The translations under genes were made by a program, and so were the position numbers. A DNA stretch of 6,336 nt from Methylobacteriaceae bacterium (GTDB taxonomy: Bacteria > Pseudomonadota > Alphaproteobacteria > Rhizobiales > Beijerinckiaceae). The notes under the pieces are model-generated. The model ran no database searches. It worked only from the letters and a program-made list of their open reading frames with translations, and was not told where the DNA came from. Below are positions 1 through 6,333 of the stretch, piece by piece; positions within the stretch are counted from its first letter, which is position 1, and every line of letters begins with the position of its first letter. Where the stretch lies: the NCBI GenBank assembly GCA_019247255.1, contig JAFAPJ010000389.1, forward strand, positions 1-6,336, given 5' to 3'.

Positions 1-102
1 CGCACCATCGTGGAGGGCTACGACCTGTCCCGCCGCTGCCTGCCGGCCTGGCTCGGCTTCATGAGCCATGTGAGCCGCTCGGCGCCGCAGCTCGCTGCGT
101 GA
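1..102 (+). CDS. C-terminal fragment of an unrecognised protein
   Basis: An open frame enters from the left edge and ends at TGA (100-102), giving 33 residues that begin RTIVEGYDLS and end SAPQLAA. The gene starts outside the window, so its size and domains cannot be judged. The fragment is not membrane-like: one Trp, several Arg, and an Ala-rich end. I do not recognise the family. It is the only gene on the plus strand and converges on the minus-strand gene ending at 148. That this frame is coding is inferred from the GC-rich codon third positions and from the hairpins that follow the stop. Confidence 0.6.
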   Translation, partial: RTIVEGYDLSRRCLPAWLGFMSHVSRSAPQLAA

Positions 103-112
103 CGGACGGCTT

Positions 113-151
113 CCGTTTCGCCAAACGGGCCGCTGCCTGACCGGCCGTCAG
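113..151. terminator. Hairpins between convergent genes, possible bidirectional terminator
   Basis: CCGTTT at 113-118 pairs with AAACGG at 123-128 around a 4-base loop (CGCC). A second short stem, CTGAC at 137-141 with GTCAG at 147-151, overlaps the TGA stop of the minus-strand gene. The pair lies just after the plus-strand stop at 102. There is no clear T-run on either side, so it is not a textbook Rho-independent terminator. The position between two converging genes makes a terminator role plausible. Confidence 0.4.
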
Positions 152-708
152 ACACCCGGAACCACGACGCCGCCTGCGAGAGGACGCCAGGTCAGCCGAT
201 CCGGCGGCTCGTCCTCTGAACCGATGCTGTACTGCCCGTCGGCCCGCAAGGTCAGCACATTGCCGTTCGGACGATAGACCGACCATTGCTCGTCGTCGTT
301 GCGCTCGTAAGGCCAGGTCAGCAGAGATCCGCCGAGGTCGAATCTGAACAGGGTCTCGTATTTTCGCTCGTCGATTGAGACCTGAACGAGCTTCTCGCCG
401 GATAGGCTGTCGAGAGCAGCCTGGATTTGGCGATTGGCATCCTCGTCTTCCGCGAGTCGCTCGGCCTCGCGGCCGATCCGCCAATGACAGGCGAAGATCG
501 TAAGATTGCGATCGCCGACCGGCTTGATCCGACGCTGCGCCGCCCGCGCTCTGACCTCGGCGGAGCGGGACGCCGAGACGTAGGGCTCCCGCACATGGAG
601 GCGCGGTTCACCGAACTCGAAGGCTAGGATGCTGCCGTGGACGCGTTCGACACCCCATGAGGGGAGGCCGATCAGGTCTTGCAGGCAACTCTCGATGGTG
701 TCCGTCAC
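148..708 (-). CDS. Conserved hypothetical protein, 186 aa
   Basis: The start is GTG at 706-708. Reading upstream in frame there is a TAG about 22 codons before it and no other ATG, GTG or TTG between, so this start is forced, although no clear Shine-Dalgarno sequence is seen. The protein has no signal peptide or membrane segment and looks soluble. Visible blocks are WGVERVHGS followed by FEFGEPRLHVREP (about residues 18-42), an FACHWRI block in the middle, an acidic Lys/Glu-rich helix-like stretch, and a C-terminal beta-rich part with LFRFDLGG, YRPNGNVLTLR and DGQYSIG. From memory this block order resembles a scattered family of uncharacterised small proteins, some of them near toxin or secretion loci, but I cannot name a domain. 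Its G+C is lower than that of the downstream operon, so it may have been acquired separately. It lies 55 bp from the Sel1 gene on the same strand and could be read with it, or it may be an independent cargo gene. Confidence 0.8.
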   Translation of the reverse strand: MTDTIESCLQDLIGLPSWGVERVHGSILAFEFGEPRLHVREPYVSASRSAEVRARAAQRRIKPVGDRNLTIFACHWRIGREAERLAEDEDANRQIQAALDSLSGEKLVQVSIDERKYETLFRFDLGGSLLTWPYERNDDEQWSVYRPNGNVLTLRADGQYSIGSEDEPPDRLTWRPLAGGVVVPGV

Positions 709-763
709 TCGGCCATCATCGTGAAACGGCCCATCTCTGCCAAGCCAGGACGGCTCGCCGCTC

Positions 764-2596
764 TCACCCCGCTAGCTGCGGACGGAAGCCGGCCTCCGCG
801 GCCCGCTCGCGCCAGAGCCGTTCCTCCTCGGGATCCGGCGCGCAGCCCCAGCCCTTCCCCAGCATGACCGCGAGGTTGTGCTGCGCGAGGGGGTGGCCGG
901 CCTCGGCCGCGGCGCGATAGCAGGCGAGCCCTCGCTCGAGGTCCCGCGGCGCGCCGCGACCCTGGCAGGCCAACACCCCGAGAAGGTAGGCGGCCTCGGC
1001 CGAGCCCTGGTCGGCCGCCGCCTCCGCGGCTCGGGTCGCCTCGGCCCAGTCGCTTTCCTGGTCGCTCTCGGCGAGCGCGGCCGCGAGCGCGAGCTGCGCG
1101 TCGGCCGAGCCCGCCTCGGCGGCGCCACGCATGAGCTCGAGGATCTCCTCGCGGGAGAGCGTCGTCCCGCCGCCGCGCTGGCGCCGCGCAAGGCGTCGGA
1201 GCGCCGGCGGGTGGCCCCGTCGCGCGGCGTGCTCGAGAAGACCGACGGCGCGGGCCTGGAGGTCCGGACGCGTGTCCGCGCCGAGCGCGTCGGCGAGCGC
1301 CGTCTGGGCCGGGAGATGACCGCGCCGGGCGGCGCGCTCGATCCAGCCGAGCGCGATCCGCCGCGCTTCCTCGGAGGGCGCCGTTTCAAGGAGATGGCGG
1401 CCCCAGCGGAGCTCGGCCTCGGGGAGGCCCGCCTCGGCCGCGACCTTGAACCAGCGTGGCGGGTCCGCGTCGGGTTCTGCCAGCGCCGGCTCCTTCAGCT
1501 GGAGGAGCCCGAGGTTGAAGGCCGCGACCGCGTGGCCCGCCTCGGCGGCGCGGGCGAACCAGCGCGCCGCCGCCTTCACGTCACGAGGCACGCCCTCGCC
1601 GCGCGCGGCGTTGCGCCCGGCGATGAACTGGGATTCGCGGTCGCCCGCCTCCGCGGCCCGCAACCGGAGCCGGGCGGCTTCCGCCGTGTCGGGAGGCAGC
1701 ACGTCGCCCCGCGCCAAGAGCATCGCCAGGAGGATCAGGCTCGGCTGGTGGGCGAGCCGGATCGCGCGGCGAAGCAGAGTCTCGATCCGCTCGGCCTCGG
1801 CCTTCGGGTCGGGCCCCTCCAGCAGCAGGCGCGCCAGCGCATGGAGGCCCTCGGGCCGGCCCGCCTCGCCGGCCTCCACGAAGAGGGTTACGGCGCGGTC
1901 GCGGTCGGCCGGCCCGCCCCAGCCGTCGCGGCAGGCTTCGGCAAGGCGCAGGCTCGCGCCCGGATGGCCGTGCGCCGCCGCCTTCGCATAGGCGGCGACG
2001 GCCTCGACCGGATCCGGGTTCGTCCCGAGGCCGTGCTCGTGGGCGCGGCCGAGCCCGTACCAGGCGTCGGCGGGCTCCGCATCGGTCGCGGCCGCGAAGA
2101 GCGCCCGTGCGGCCGCGGCGTCGCGCTCGCCCGCCTGCCCGGTGACGAGCAGCCAGGCGAGCTGGACTTTCGCGCGCGGGAGACCTCCCTCCGCGGCAGC
2201 TTTGAGCCAGCGGAGCGCCTCGGCGGCCGAGCGTTCGACCGCGATCCCGCGCGGGAAGAGGAGCGACGCCGTTCCGTCCGTCTCGGACTGGCCGAGCCAG
2301 GCGCTCGCGCCGGGCGTTCCGGCCGGGCCGCCGTCGAGCAGGAGGCGGGCGAGCCGGAACTGCGCCTCGACCGAACCGGCTTCCGCGCCGATCCGGTACC
2401 AATGCGCGGCGTCCGCGACGCTCCGCAGGACGCCCCGGCCGGTCCGGTAGGCGTCGCCGAGCCGCCGGCAGGCGTCCGGGTCGCCGCGTCGCGCGGCGCC
2501 GCGCAGCGCCGGCAGAGCCTGCGTCGGACGGCCCGCATCCCAGTCGCGCAACGCGCGCCGGAGCCGTCGCGCCGTGAATCGAGCCAAGATGGTCAT
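764..2596 (-). CDS. Sel1-like (TPR-type) repeat protein, 610 aa
   Basis: ATG is at 2594-2596, 16 bp after the HlyD stop. A GAGGT sequence stands about 10 bases before it, which supports this start and translation with the upstream gene. Nearly the whole chain from about residue 28 to the C-terminus consists of about 15 Sel1-like repeats plus a partial last one. Each runs A-x-x-W/Y-x-x-A-A-E-A-G-x-x-x-A-x-x-x-L-A-x-x-L-x-x-G; clear examples are WFARAAEAGH, WFKVAAEAGL and CYRAAAEAGH. Repeat two carries a longer insert (GTPGASAWLGQ onward). The N-terminus is basic and helical (MTILARFTARRLRRALRDW) with no hydrophobic signal core, so the protein is probably cytoplasmic. Sel1 repeats are alpha-solenoids that bind other proteins; no catalytic domain is visible. 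As last gene of the type I secretion operon it may bind the exporter or its substrate, or regulate secretion; this is inference from context. G+C is extreme, and long open frames on the opposite strand are a by-product of that. Confidence 0.93.
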   Translation of the reverse strand: MTILARFTARRLRRALRDWDAGRPTQALPALRGAARRGDPDACRRLGDAYRTGRGVLRSVADAAHWYRIGAEAGSVEAQFRLARLLLDGGPAGTPGASAWLGQSETDGTASLLFPRGIAVERSAAEALRWLKAAAEGGLPRAKVQLAWLLVTGQAGERDAAAARALFAAATDAEPADAWYGLGRAHEHGLGTNPDPVEAVAAYAKAAAHGHPGASLRLAEACRDGWGGPADRDRAVTLFVEAGEAGRPEGLHALARLLLEGPDPKAEAERIETLLRRAIRLAHQPSLILLAMLLARGDVLPPDTAEAARLRLRAAEAGDRESQFIAGRNAARGEGVPRDVKAAARWFARAAEAGHAVAAFNLGLLQLKEPALAEPDADPPRWFKVAAEAGLPEAELRWGRHLLETAPSEEARRIALGWIERAARRGHLPAQTALADALGADTRPDLQARAVGLLEHAARRGHPPALRRLARRQRGGGTTLSREEILELMRGAAEAGSADAQLALAAALAESDQESDWAEATRAAEAAADQGSAEAAYLLGVLACQGRGAPRDLERGLACYRAAAEAGHPLAQHNLAVMLGKGWGCAPDPEEERLWRERAAEAGFRPQLAG

Positions 2597-2612
2597 CGCG
2601 GTCGAGACCTCG

Positions 2613-3986
2613 TCATGGCTCGCGCATCGCTTCGCCGACGCCGCGCAACGCGCCGCCGACCACGTAGGCGAGGACGGACCGGGTGCCGATATGGACGTCG
2701 GCGCCGAGCGTCATGCCGGGGATCAGCCGGAAGGAGGCCGGGACGCGGACGAAATCGATCCGGTCCACGCTGACCCTGGCCTTGTAATAGGCCTCGACCT
2801 GCTTGCCGTCGTCGTCCGTCGTGAAGGCCCCCTCGCTGATCCAGCGCAGCCGCCCCGACGCCGTCCCGTGCTCGATGAAGTTGAAGGCGTCGACCTTCAG
2901 GGTCGTCGGGTCGCCGGCCCGGATGAAGCCGACATTGCGCGCCGCGACGTGGATCTCGGCCTCGACCGGGGCGGAGAGGGGCATCAGCGTCATGAGCTGG
3001 TCCCCTTCCCGCAGGACCGAGCCGACCGACAGCTTCGTCAGGTTGAGGACGACGCCGTCCTCCGGCGCCTCGAGCCGGATCAGCTCCGCCTTGCGGTCGG
3101 CTTTCTGGCGCTGGCCTCGCGCGGCGTCGCGCGTGTTGCGGGCGGTCACGAGCTCCTGGCTGAGCTGGGTGCGCCACTGCTGGACGAAGGTGTCACGATC
3201 GGCCTCGGTGGCGGCGAGCTGGTGCCGGGCCTCGACGAGCGCGTTGCGCCCGTTCTCGAGGGTTCGCAGGACCTCGAGATGGCTGTCGCTCGCGAGGAGC
3301 AGGTTGAGGAGGCTGCCGGCCGCCTTGTCGAGGAGCTCCTGGCGCATCCCGGCAATCTGGCGGGCGATGCGCTCGCGCTCGGTGAGCCGTCCCTCGTCGC
3401 TCGTCAGCTTCTGGATGGTCGCGCGGGTCTGCTCGATCTTCTCCTCGTAGCTCGCGAGCTGGGCGCGGAACTGCGAGCGGCGCTGCTCGAAGAGGGCGCG
3501 CTGCAGCGCGTTGTAGCGGGCCTGATCCGGGTCCGAGGTCTCCGGAAACGAGAGATCCCGGTCCGCCTGCTCGGCCTCGGCCCGGGCGACCTGGGCGTCG
3601 AGGCTCGCGACCTGCTGCTGCAGGGCGCGGGCGTCGGCGTTGGCGAACGTGGGGTCGAGGGTGGCGAGAAGCTGGCCGCGGCGCACCTGATCGCCCTCGT
3701 GGACGTCGATGCTGCGGATCAGCGACGCGTCGAGCGCCTGGAAGGTGCGCATGGCCTGCGTCGAGACGATCTTGCCCCGCTCGCTCGTGACGACGCGATC
3801 GACCTCCGCGAAGGCGGTGAGGCCGAGCCCGGCGACGAGGAGCGCCGTCAGGCAGGCGAGGGTCAGGCGGGCCGTCATGGGCTCCCGCTCCTCGCGGATC
3901 TCGTCCGTCTCCGACCTGAAACGCCGGACGACGGTCTCGTCCGTCGCGGCTTTCCCGGCGGGGCGGGAGCCTACGTCACGCGGCAT
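2613..3986 (-). CDS. HlyD-family type I secretion periplasmic adaptor, 457 aa
   Basis: This is the membrane-fusion protein that links an ABC exporter in the inner membrane to an outer-membrane TolC-type channel. A cytoplasmic N-terminus (1-40) is followed by one membrane anchor (about 41-60). A first half of the biotinyl/lipoyl-like fold comes next (about 70-112; VHEGDQVRRGQLLATLDP), then a long coiled-coil region rich in Gln, Glu and Arg (about 115-300). The second lipoyl half (about 303-336; LEAPEDGVVLNL, GSVLREGDQLMTL) precedes the beta-barrel and C-terminal region, which ends with IPGMTLGADVHIGTRSVLAY, the usual HlyD tail. Length fits the family. The start is ATG at 3984-3986, overlapping the ATPase gene by 11 bp, with GGGAG 7 bases upstream. 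A second ATG at residue 37 (3878) also has GAGGAG before it. It would remove the stretch RRFRSETDEIRE, which I recall as conserved in this subfamily, so the longer start is preferred. Confidence 0.95.
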   Translation of the reverse strand: MPRDVGSRPAGKAATDETVVRRFRSETDEIREEREPMTARLTLACLTALLVAGLGLTAFAEVDRVVTSERGKIVSTQAMRTFQALDASLIRSIDVHEGDQVRRGQLLATLDPTFANADARALQQQVASLDAQVARAEAEQADRDLSFPETSDPDQARYNALQRALFEQRRSQFRAQLASYEEKIEQTRATIQKLTSDEGRLTERERIARQIAGMRQELLDKAAGSLLNLLLASDSHLEVLRTLENGRNALVEARHQLAATEADRDTFVQQWRTQLSQELVTARNTRDAARGQRQKADRKAELIRLEAPEDGVVLNLTKLSVGSVLREGDQLMTLMPLSAPVEAEIHVAARNVGFIRAGDPTTLKVDAFNFIEHGTASGRLRWISEGAFTTDDDGKQVEAYYKARVSVDRIDFVRVPASFRLIPGMTLGADVHIGTRSVLAYVVGGALRGVGEAMREP

Positions 3987-4818
3987 GGGAGCTCTCCCGG
4001 GCGGAGGGCGTGCTCGCGGCCTTGGGCACCGCGGCCAGCCGGCGCGCGGGGGTGGGCGCGGCCGGGACGGTCTCGGGCCCGTTCTGCTGCAACCAGAGCT
4101 CCCGGTAGATGTCGCAGCGCTCGAGAAGGTCCGCATGGCGCCCGATGTCGTTCACGCGACCGCGCTCGAGCACCAGGATCGCGTCGGACGGAACCAGGGA
4201 CGACAGCCGGTGCGAGATCACGATCACGGTCCGGCCGGCCGCGATCTTGCGCAGGTTGGCGTTCACGATCGCCTCGCTCTCGGGATCGAGCGCGCTCGTC
4301 GCCTCGTCGAGGATCAGGATGCGGGGGTCGGTGATGAGCGCGCGCGCGATCGCGAGGCGCTGGCGCTGGCCGCCCGACAGGTTCGTGGAGCCCTCGTAGA
4401 TGAAGGTCTCGTAGCCGCGCGGCAGTCGGTCGATGAACTCCTCGGCGCCCGCGAGCCGCGCCGCCCGGACCACCTCGTCGAAGGTGGCGTCGAGCCGGGC
4501 CGCCGTGATGTTGTCCCGGATCGTGCCGCTGAACAGGAAGGAGTCCTGCAGCACGACGCCGAGATGCCGGCGCAGGTGATCGAGGTCGTATTCCCGCAGG
4601 TCGATCCCGTCGATCTTGATGAGGCCTTCGTAGGAGGCGTGCAGGCGCTGGAGGAGGCGGGTCACGGTCGTCTTGCCGGACCCGGACCGGCCCATGATCC
4701 CGAGCACAGTCCCCTGCGGCACCTCGAACGAGACGCCGTCGAGCGCCGGCGAGGTCGCGCCGGCATATTGGAAGCGGACTCGCTGGAACTCGACGTGCCC
4801 GGCGACGGGCGTCCGCAC
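3976..4818 (-). CDS. ABC exporter ATPase domain (C-terminal part of a split HlyB-like transporter)
   Basis: This open frame holds a complete nucleotide-binding domain of the bacteriocin/HlyB export type. Seen from the GTG at 4816-4818 (280 residues): Walker A GRSGSGKTT at 43-51, Q-loop VLQDSFLFSGT around Gln91, signature LSGGQ at 147-151, Walker B ILILDE at 167-172, D-loop SALD, and H-loop His203 (ISHRLS). All ATP-binding and hydrolysis motifs are intact. After LWLQQNG comes an Ala/Pro-rich tail of about 35 residues (PETVPAAPTPARR onward) of unknown role, ending 11 bp inside the HlyD gene. The frame is the same as that of the membrane-domain gene upstream; only a TAG at 4828-4830 divides them. 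The first residues (RTPVAGHVEF) match the usual linker between the two domains, so this is not a natural N-terminus of a stand-alone ATPase. If translated alone, GTG is the only nearby start. It is 9 bases past the TAG, with GAGGAGGGG before the stop but 15 bases from the GTG, further than usual. Confidence 0.85.
   Translation of the reverse strand: MRTPVAGHVEFQRVRFQYAGATSPALDGVSFEVPQGTVLGIMGRSGSGKTTVTRLLQRLHASYEGLIKIDGIDLREYDLDHLRRHLGVVLQDSFLFSGTIRDNITAARLDATFDEVVRAARLAGAEEFIDRLPRGYETFIYEGSTNLSGGQRQRLAIARALITDPRILILDEATSALDPESEAIVNANLRKIAAGRTVIVISHRLSSLVPSDAILVLERGRVNDIGRHADLLERCDIYRELWLQQNGPETVPAAPTPARRLAAVPKAASTPSARESSHAA
3994..3998 (-). promoter_or_regulatory. Ribosome binding site for the HlyD gene
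   Basis: On the minus strand GGGAG ends 7 bases before the ATG at 3986. It lies inside the last codons of the ATPase gene, so translation of the adaptor is probably coupled to that of the ATPase. It supports the long HlyD start over the internal ATG at 3878. Confidence 0.6.
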
Positions 4819-4827
4819 GCCGTGGCT

Positions 4828-4830
4828 CTA
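4828..4830 (-). other. In-frame amber codon interrupting the ABC exporter
   Basis: CTA on the plus strand is TAG on the minus strand. Upstream residues end INQEPEEGR and the same frame continues SHGVRTPVAGHVEF straight into the ATPase domain. Without this codon, 3976-6267 would be one open frame of 764 codons including the final stop, close to HlyB (707 residues) plus the Ala/Pro tail and a longer N-terminus. A single base change from a sense codon such as TCG (Ser), CAG, GAG or TGG would explain it. If the sequence is correct and no read-through or re-initiation occurs, 3976-6267 should be annotated as one pseudogene. Confidence 0.9.
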
Positions 4831-6267
4831 CCGCCCCTCCTCGGGCTCCTGGTTGATGACGTGCGCGACCGTCTCCATCGCGGAGCGGGCCTGGTCGTAT
4901 TGCTCGACGAGCTGGGCGAGCTGCCGCAGGGGCGAGGCGACCCGCTGCGACAGGAGCAGGAACACGAAGATCGACGCGATCGAGGTCGGGTCGTCGCTCG
5001 TCATCGCGAGCCAGACCCCAATCGCGAGCGTGCCGCTCACCATCGCACGGTCGAGCGGCAGGACGGCCGATTGGATGAGGTTCGCGAAAGCCTGCTCGCG
5101 CGCCCGGAGCCGCGCGGCGCGCGCCACCAGCACGTCCCATTGCCGACGCTGCCGCGCCTCGAGCGCGAGCGACTTCACGGTGCGGATGCCCTGGAGGGTC
5201 TGGACCAGGAAGGAGCTGCGCTGGCCCTCGGCCGCGACGACCGCGGATGAGCGCCGCTGGTAGGCCGGGAGCGTCGCCACGATCCAGAGCCCGATGAGGA
5301 GCCCGCAGCCGAGCACCATGAAGGTGAGCGGCACGTTGAAGGCGAACATCACCGGGATCAGGATGACGAGGCAGAGGCTATCGAGCACCGTCCCGAAGAG
5401 CTGGCCGGTGAGGAAATTGCGGACGCGCCAGACCTCGTTCATGTCCCGGGCGATCTGCCCGACGGGCGTGCGCTCGAAGAACTCGACCGGCAGCCTGAGC
5501 ACCCGGTCGAACAGGTAGGTCGAGATCTTCACGTCCACCCGGGCCGTGAGATGGTTCACGAGGTGCCGCCGCAGCGCCGAGAACACCACCTCGAACCCGA
5601 CCATCACAGCCATCGCGATGCACAGCACCGTGAAGGTGCTGAAGGCCTTGTGGGTGAGAACCCGGTCCGTCATAAGCCGGAAGAACAGGATCGGGATGAG
5701 CCCGAGCACGCTGAGCACGCTCGCCGCCACGACGACGTCGCGCAGGATGCGCCCTTCCCGCAGGATCAGCCCCGCGATGAACGGGATGCCGAAGGGCTGG
5801 TCTTCGTCGCGCAGCGCGTAGTCGCGCTTCACGAGAACCGCCTCGCCGGTCCAGGCGTCCTCGAAGCGGAGTCGGTCGAGCGTCAGCAGCGCGGAGGGGC
5901 CGACCCGCGGGTCTTCCAGCACGATCTCGGCGCGCTCGTCCGTGTCGACGAGCCGAAGCACGACCATGCGGACGCCGTCGGCGAGCGTCACGATGAGCGG
6001 GAACAGGTCCGCGGCCCGCCGGAGCCCTGTCCAATCGAGCTGGACCGCCCTGGCCTTCAGGCCCGCGCGCCCCGCGCAGGCGAGGATCGCGGCCGTGTCG
6101 ACCGCGGGGTCGGCGAGCTGGCCGTCCTGGACGAGCTGCTGCAGCGTGAGATGCACGCCATGATGCCGGGCGACCCGGACGAGCGCGGGCAGGGCAGACA
6201 GGTGTCCTGCCTCCTCGCTCCGCCTGCCTCTCGTGCCGTCGTCCGGCGCCGCTGCCGTCCCTGCCAT
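4828..6267 (-). CDS. C39-peptidase-like domain plus transmembrane domain of a HlyB-like ABC exporter, ends at amber codon
   Basis: 479 residues from ATG at 6265-6267. The frame stays open upstream to the window edge without another start codon, and a GGGGCGG run stands just before the ATG. Residues about 22-148 form a C39-like domain. Where an active peptidase has its Cys, this one reads LSALPALVRVARHHG, and where the catalytic His stands it reads DGVRMVVL; the DPRVG turn is kept. It therefore resembles the non-cleaving domain of HlyB, which docks the substrate. Membrane segments follow at about 178-197, 211-230, 293-311, 314-333, 402-420 and 429-441. Between them are the usual exporter motifs: LPVEFFERTPVGQIARD (coupling region) and FLVQTLQGIRTVKSLALE. 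The chain stops at EEGR in the linker before the ATPase, so alone it cannot hydrolyse ATP. With the ATPase from the next frame segment it would form the inner-membrane pump of a type I secretion system. It is first in the operon as far as the window shows. Confidence 0.88.
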   Translation of the reverse strand: MAGTAAAPDDGTRGRRSEEAGHLSALPALVRVARHHGVHLTLQQLVQDGQLADPAVDTAAILACAGRAGLKARAVQLDWTGLRRAADLFPLIVTLADGVRMVVLRLVDTDERAEIVLEDPRVGPSALLTLDRLRFEDAWTGEAVLVKRDYALRDEDQPFGIPFIAGLILREGRILRDVVVAASVLSVLGLIPILFFRLMTDRVLTHKAFSTFTVLCIAMAVMVGFEVVFSALRRHLVNHLTARVDVKISTYLFDRVLRLPVEFFERTPVGQIARDMNEVWRVRNFLTGQLFGTVLDSLCLVILIPVMFAFNVPLTFMVLGCGLLIGLWIVATLPAYQRRSSAVVAAEGQRSSFLVQTLQGIRTVKSLALEARQRRQWDVLVARAARLRAREQAFANLIQSAVLPLDRAMVSGTLAIGVWLAMTSDDPTSIASIFVFLLLSQRVASPLRQLAQLVEQYDQARSAMETVAHVINQEPEEGR

Positions 6268-6299
6268 GCCGCCCCGCGCGCTTGTTCGGCCGCGAGCTG

Positions 6300-6333
6300 T
6301 GCCGACTTCGCATGAACGAAGGCTGTGTCGGCA
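6300..6333. repeat. Nested inverted repeat in the leader of the secretion operon
   Basis: TGCCGAC at 6300-6306 is the exact reverse complement of GTCGGCA at 6327-6333. Inside lies a second match, TTCG at 6307-6310 with CGAA at 6317-6320, around a 6-base loop; the other arm carries a 6-base bulge (6321-6326). The structure ends 32 bases before the ATG of the ABC exporter. There is no T-run, so it is not a canonical terminator of an upstream gene. It could be an operator dyad, an RNA hairpin in the 5' leader, or a chance match in GC-rich DNA. No convincing -35/-10 pair was found around it. Confidence 0.4.

Noticed and set aside
709..763. Possible terminator or promoter between the Sel1 gene and the 186-residue gene
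   Set aside because: Only a 4-bp stem (AGCC/GGCT) without a T-run and no convincing promoter boxes are visible.
764..2596. DNA-level repeats within the Sel1 gene (recurring GCCTCGGCC-like strings)
   Set aside because: They reflect codons for the repeated AAEAG motif, not a mobile or CRISPR repeat; spacing and sequence vary.
878..2773. 631-codon open frame on the plus strand opposite the Sel1 gene
   Set aside because: It is Arg/Gly/Ala-rich without domains and is explained by the very high GC of the Sel1 gene, which removes stops from the opposite strand.
3876..3878. Internal ATG as the start of HlyD (residue 37), preceded by GAGGAG
   Set aside because: It would leave a gap of about 97 bases after the ATPase gene and drop an N-terminal segment that I recall as conserved. 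The upstream ATG has its own GGGAG at good spacing.
2574..4334. 586-codon open frame on the plus strand opposite HlyD
   Set aside because: The minus strand encodes an unmistakable HlyD protein here; the plus-strand frame is a compositional shadow.
3709..5250. 513-codon open frame on the plus strand opposite the ABC exporter
   Set aside because: It lies opposite the ATPase and membrane domains with clear motifs; its own translation has no recognisable pattern.
5551..6315. 254-codon plus-strand frame opposite the C39-like domain
   Set aside because: It is His/Arg/Glu-rich shadow sequence with no domain, no ribosome binding site and an antisense position.
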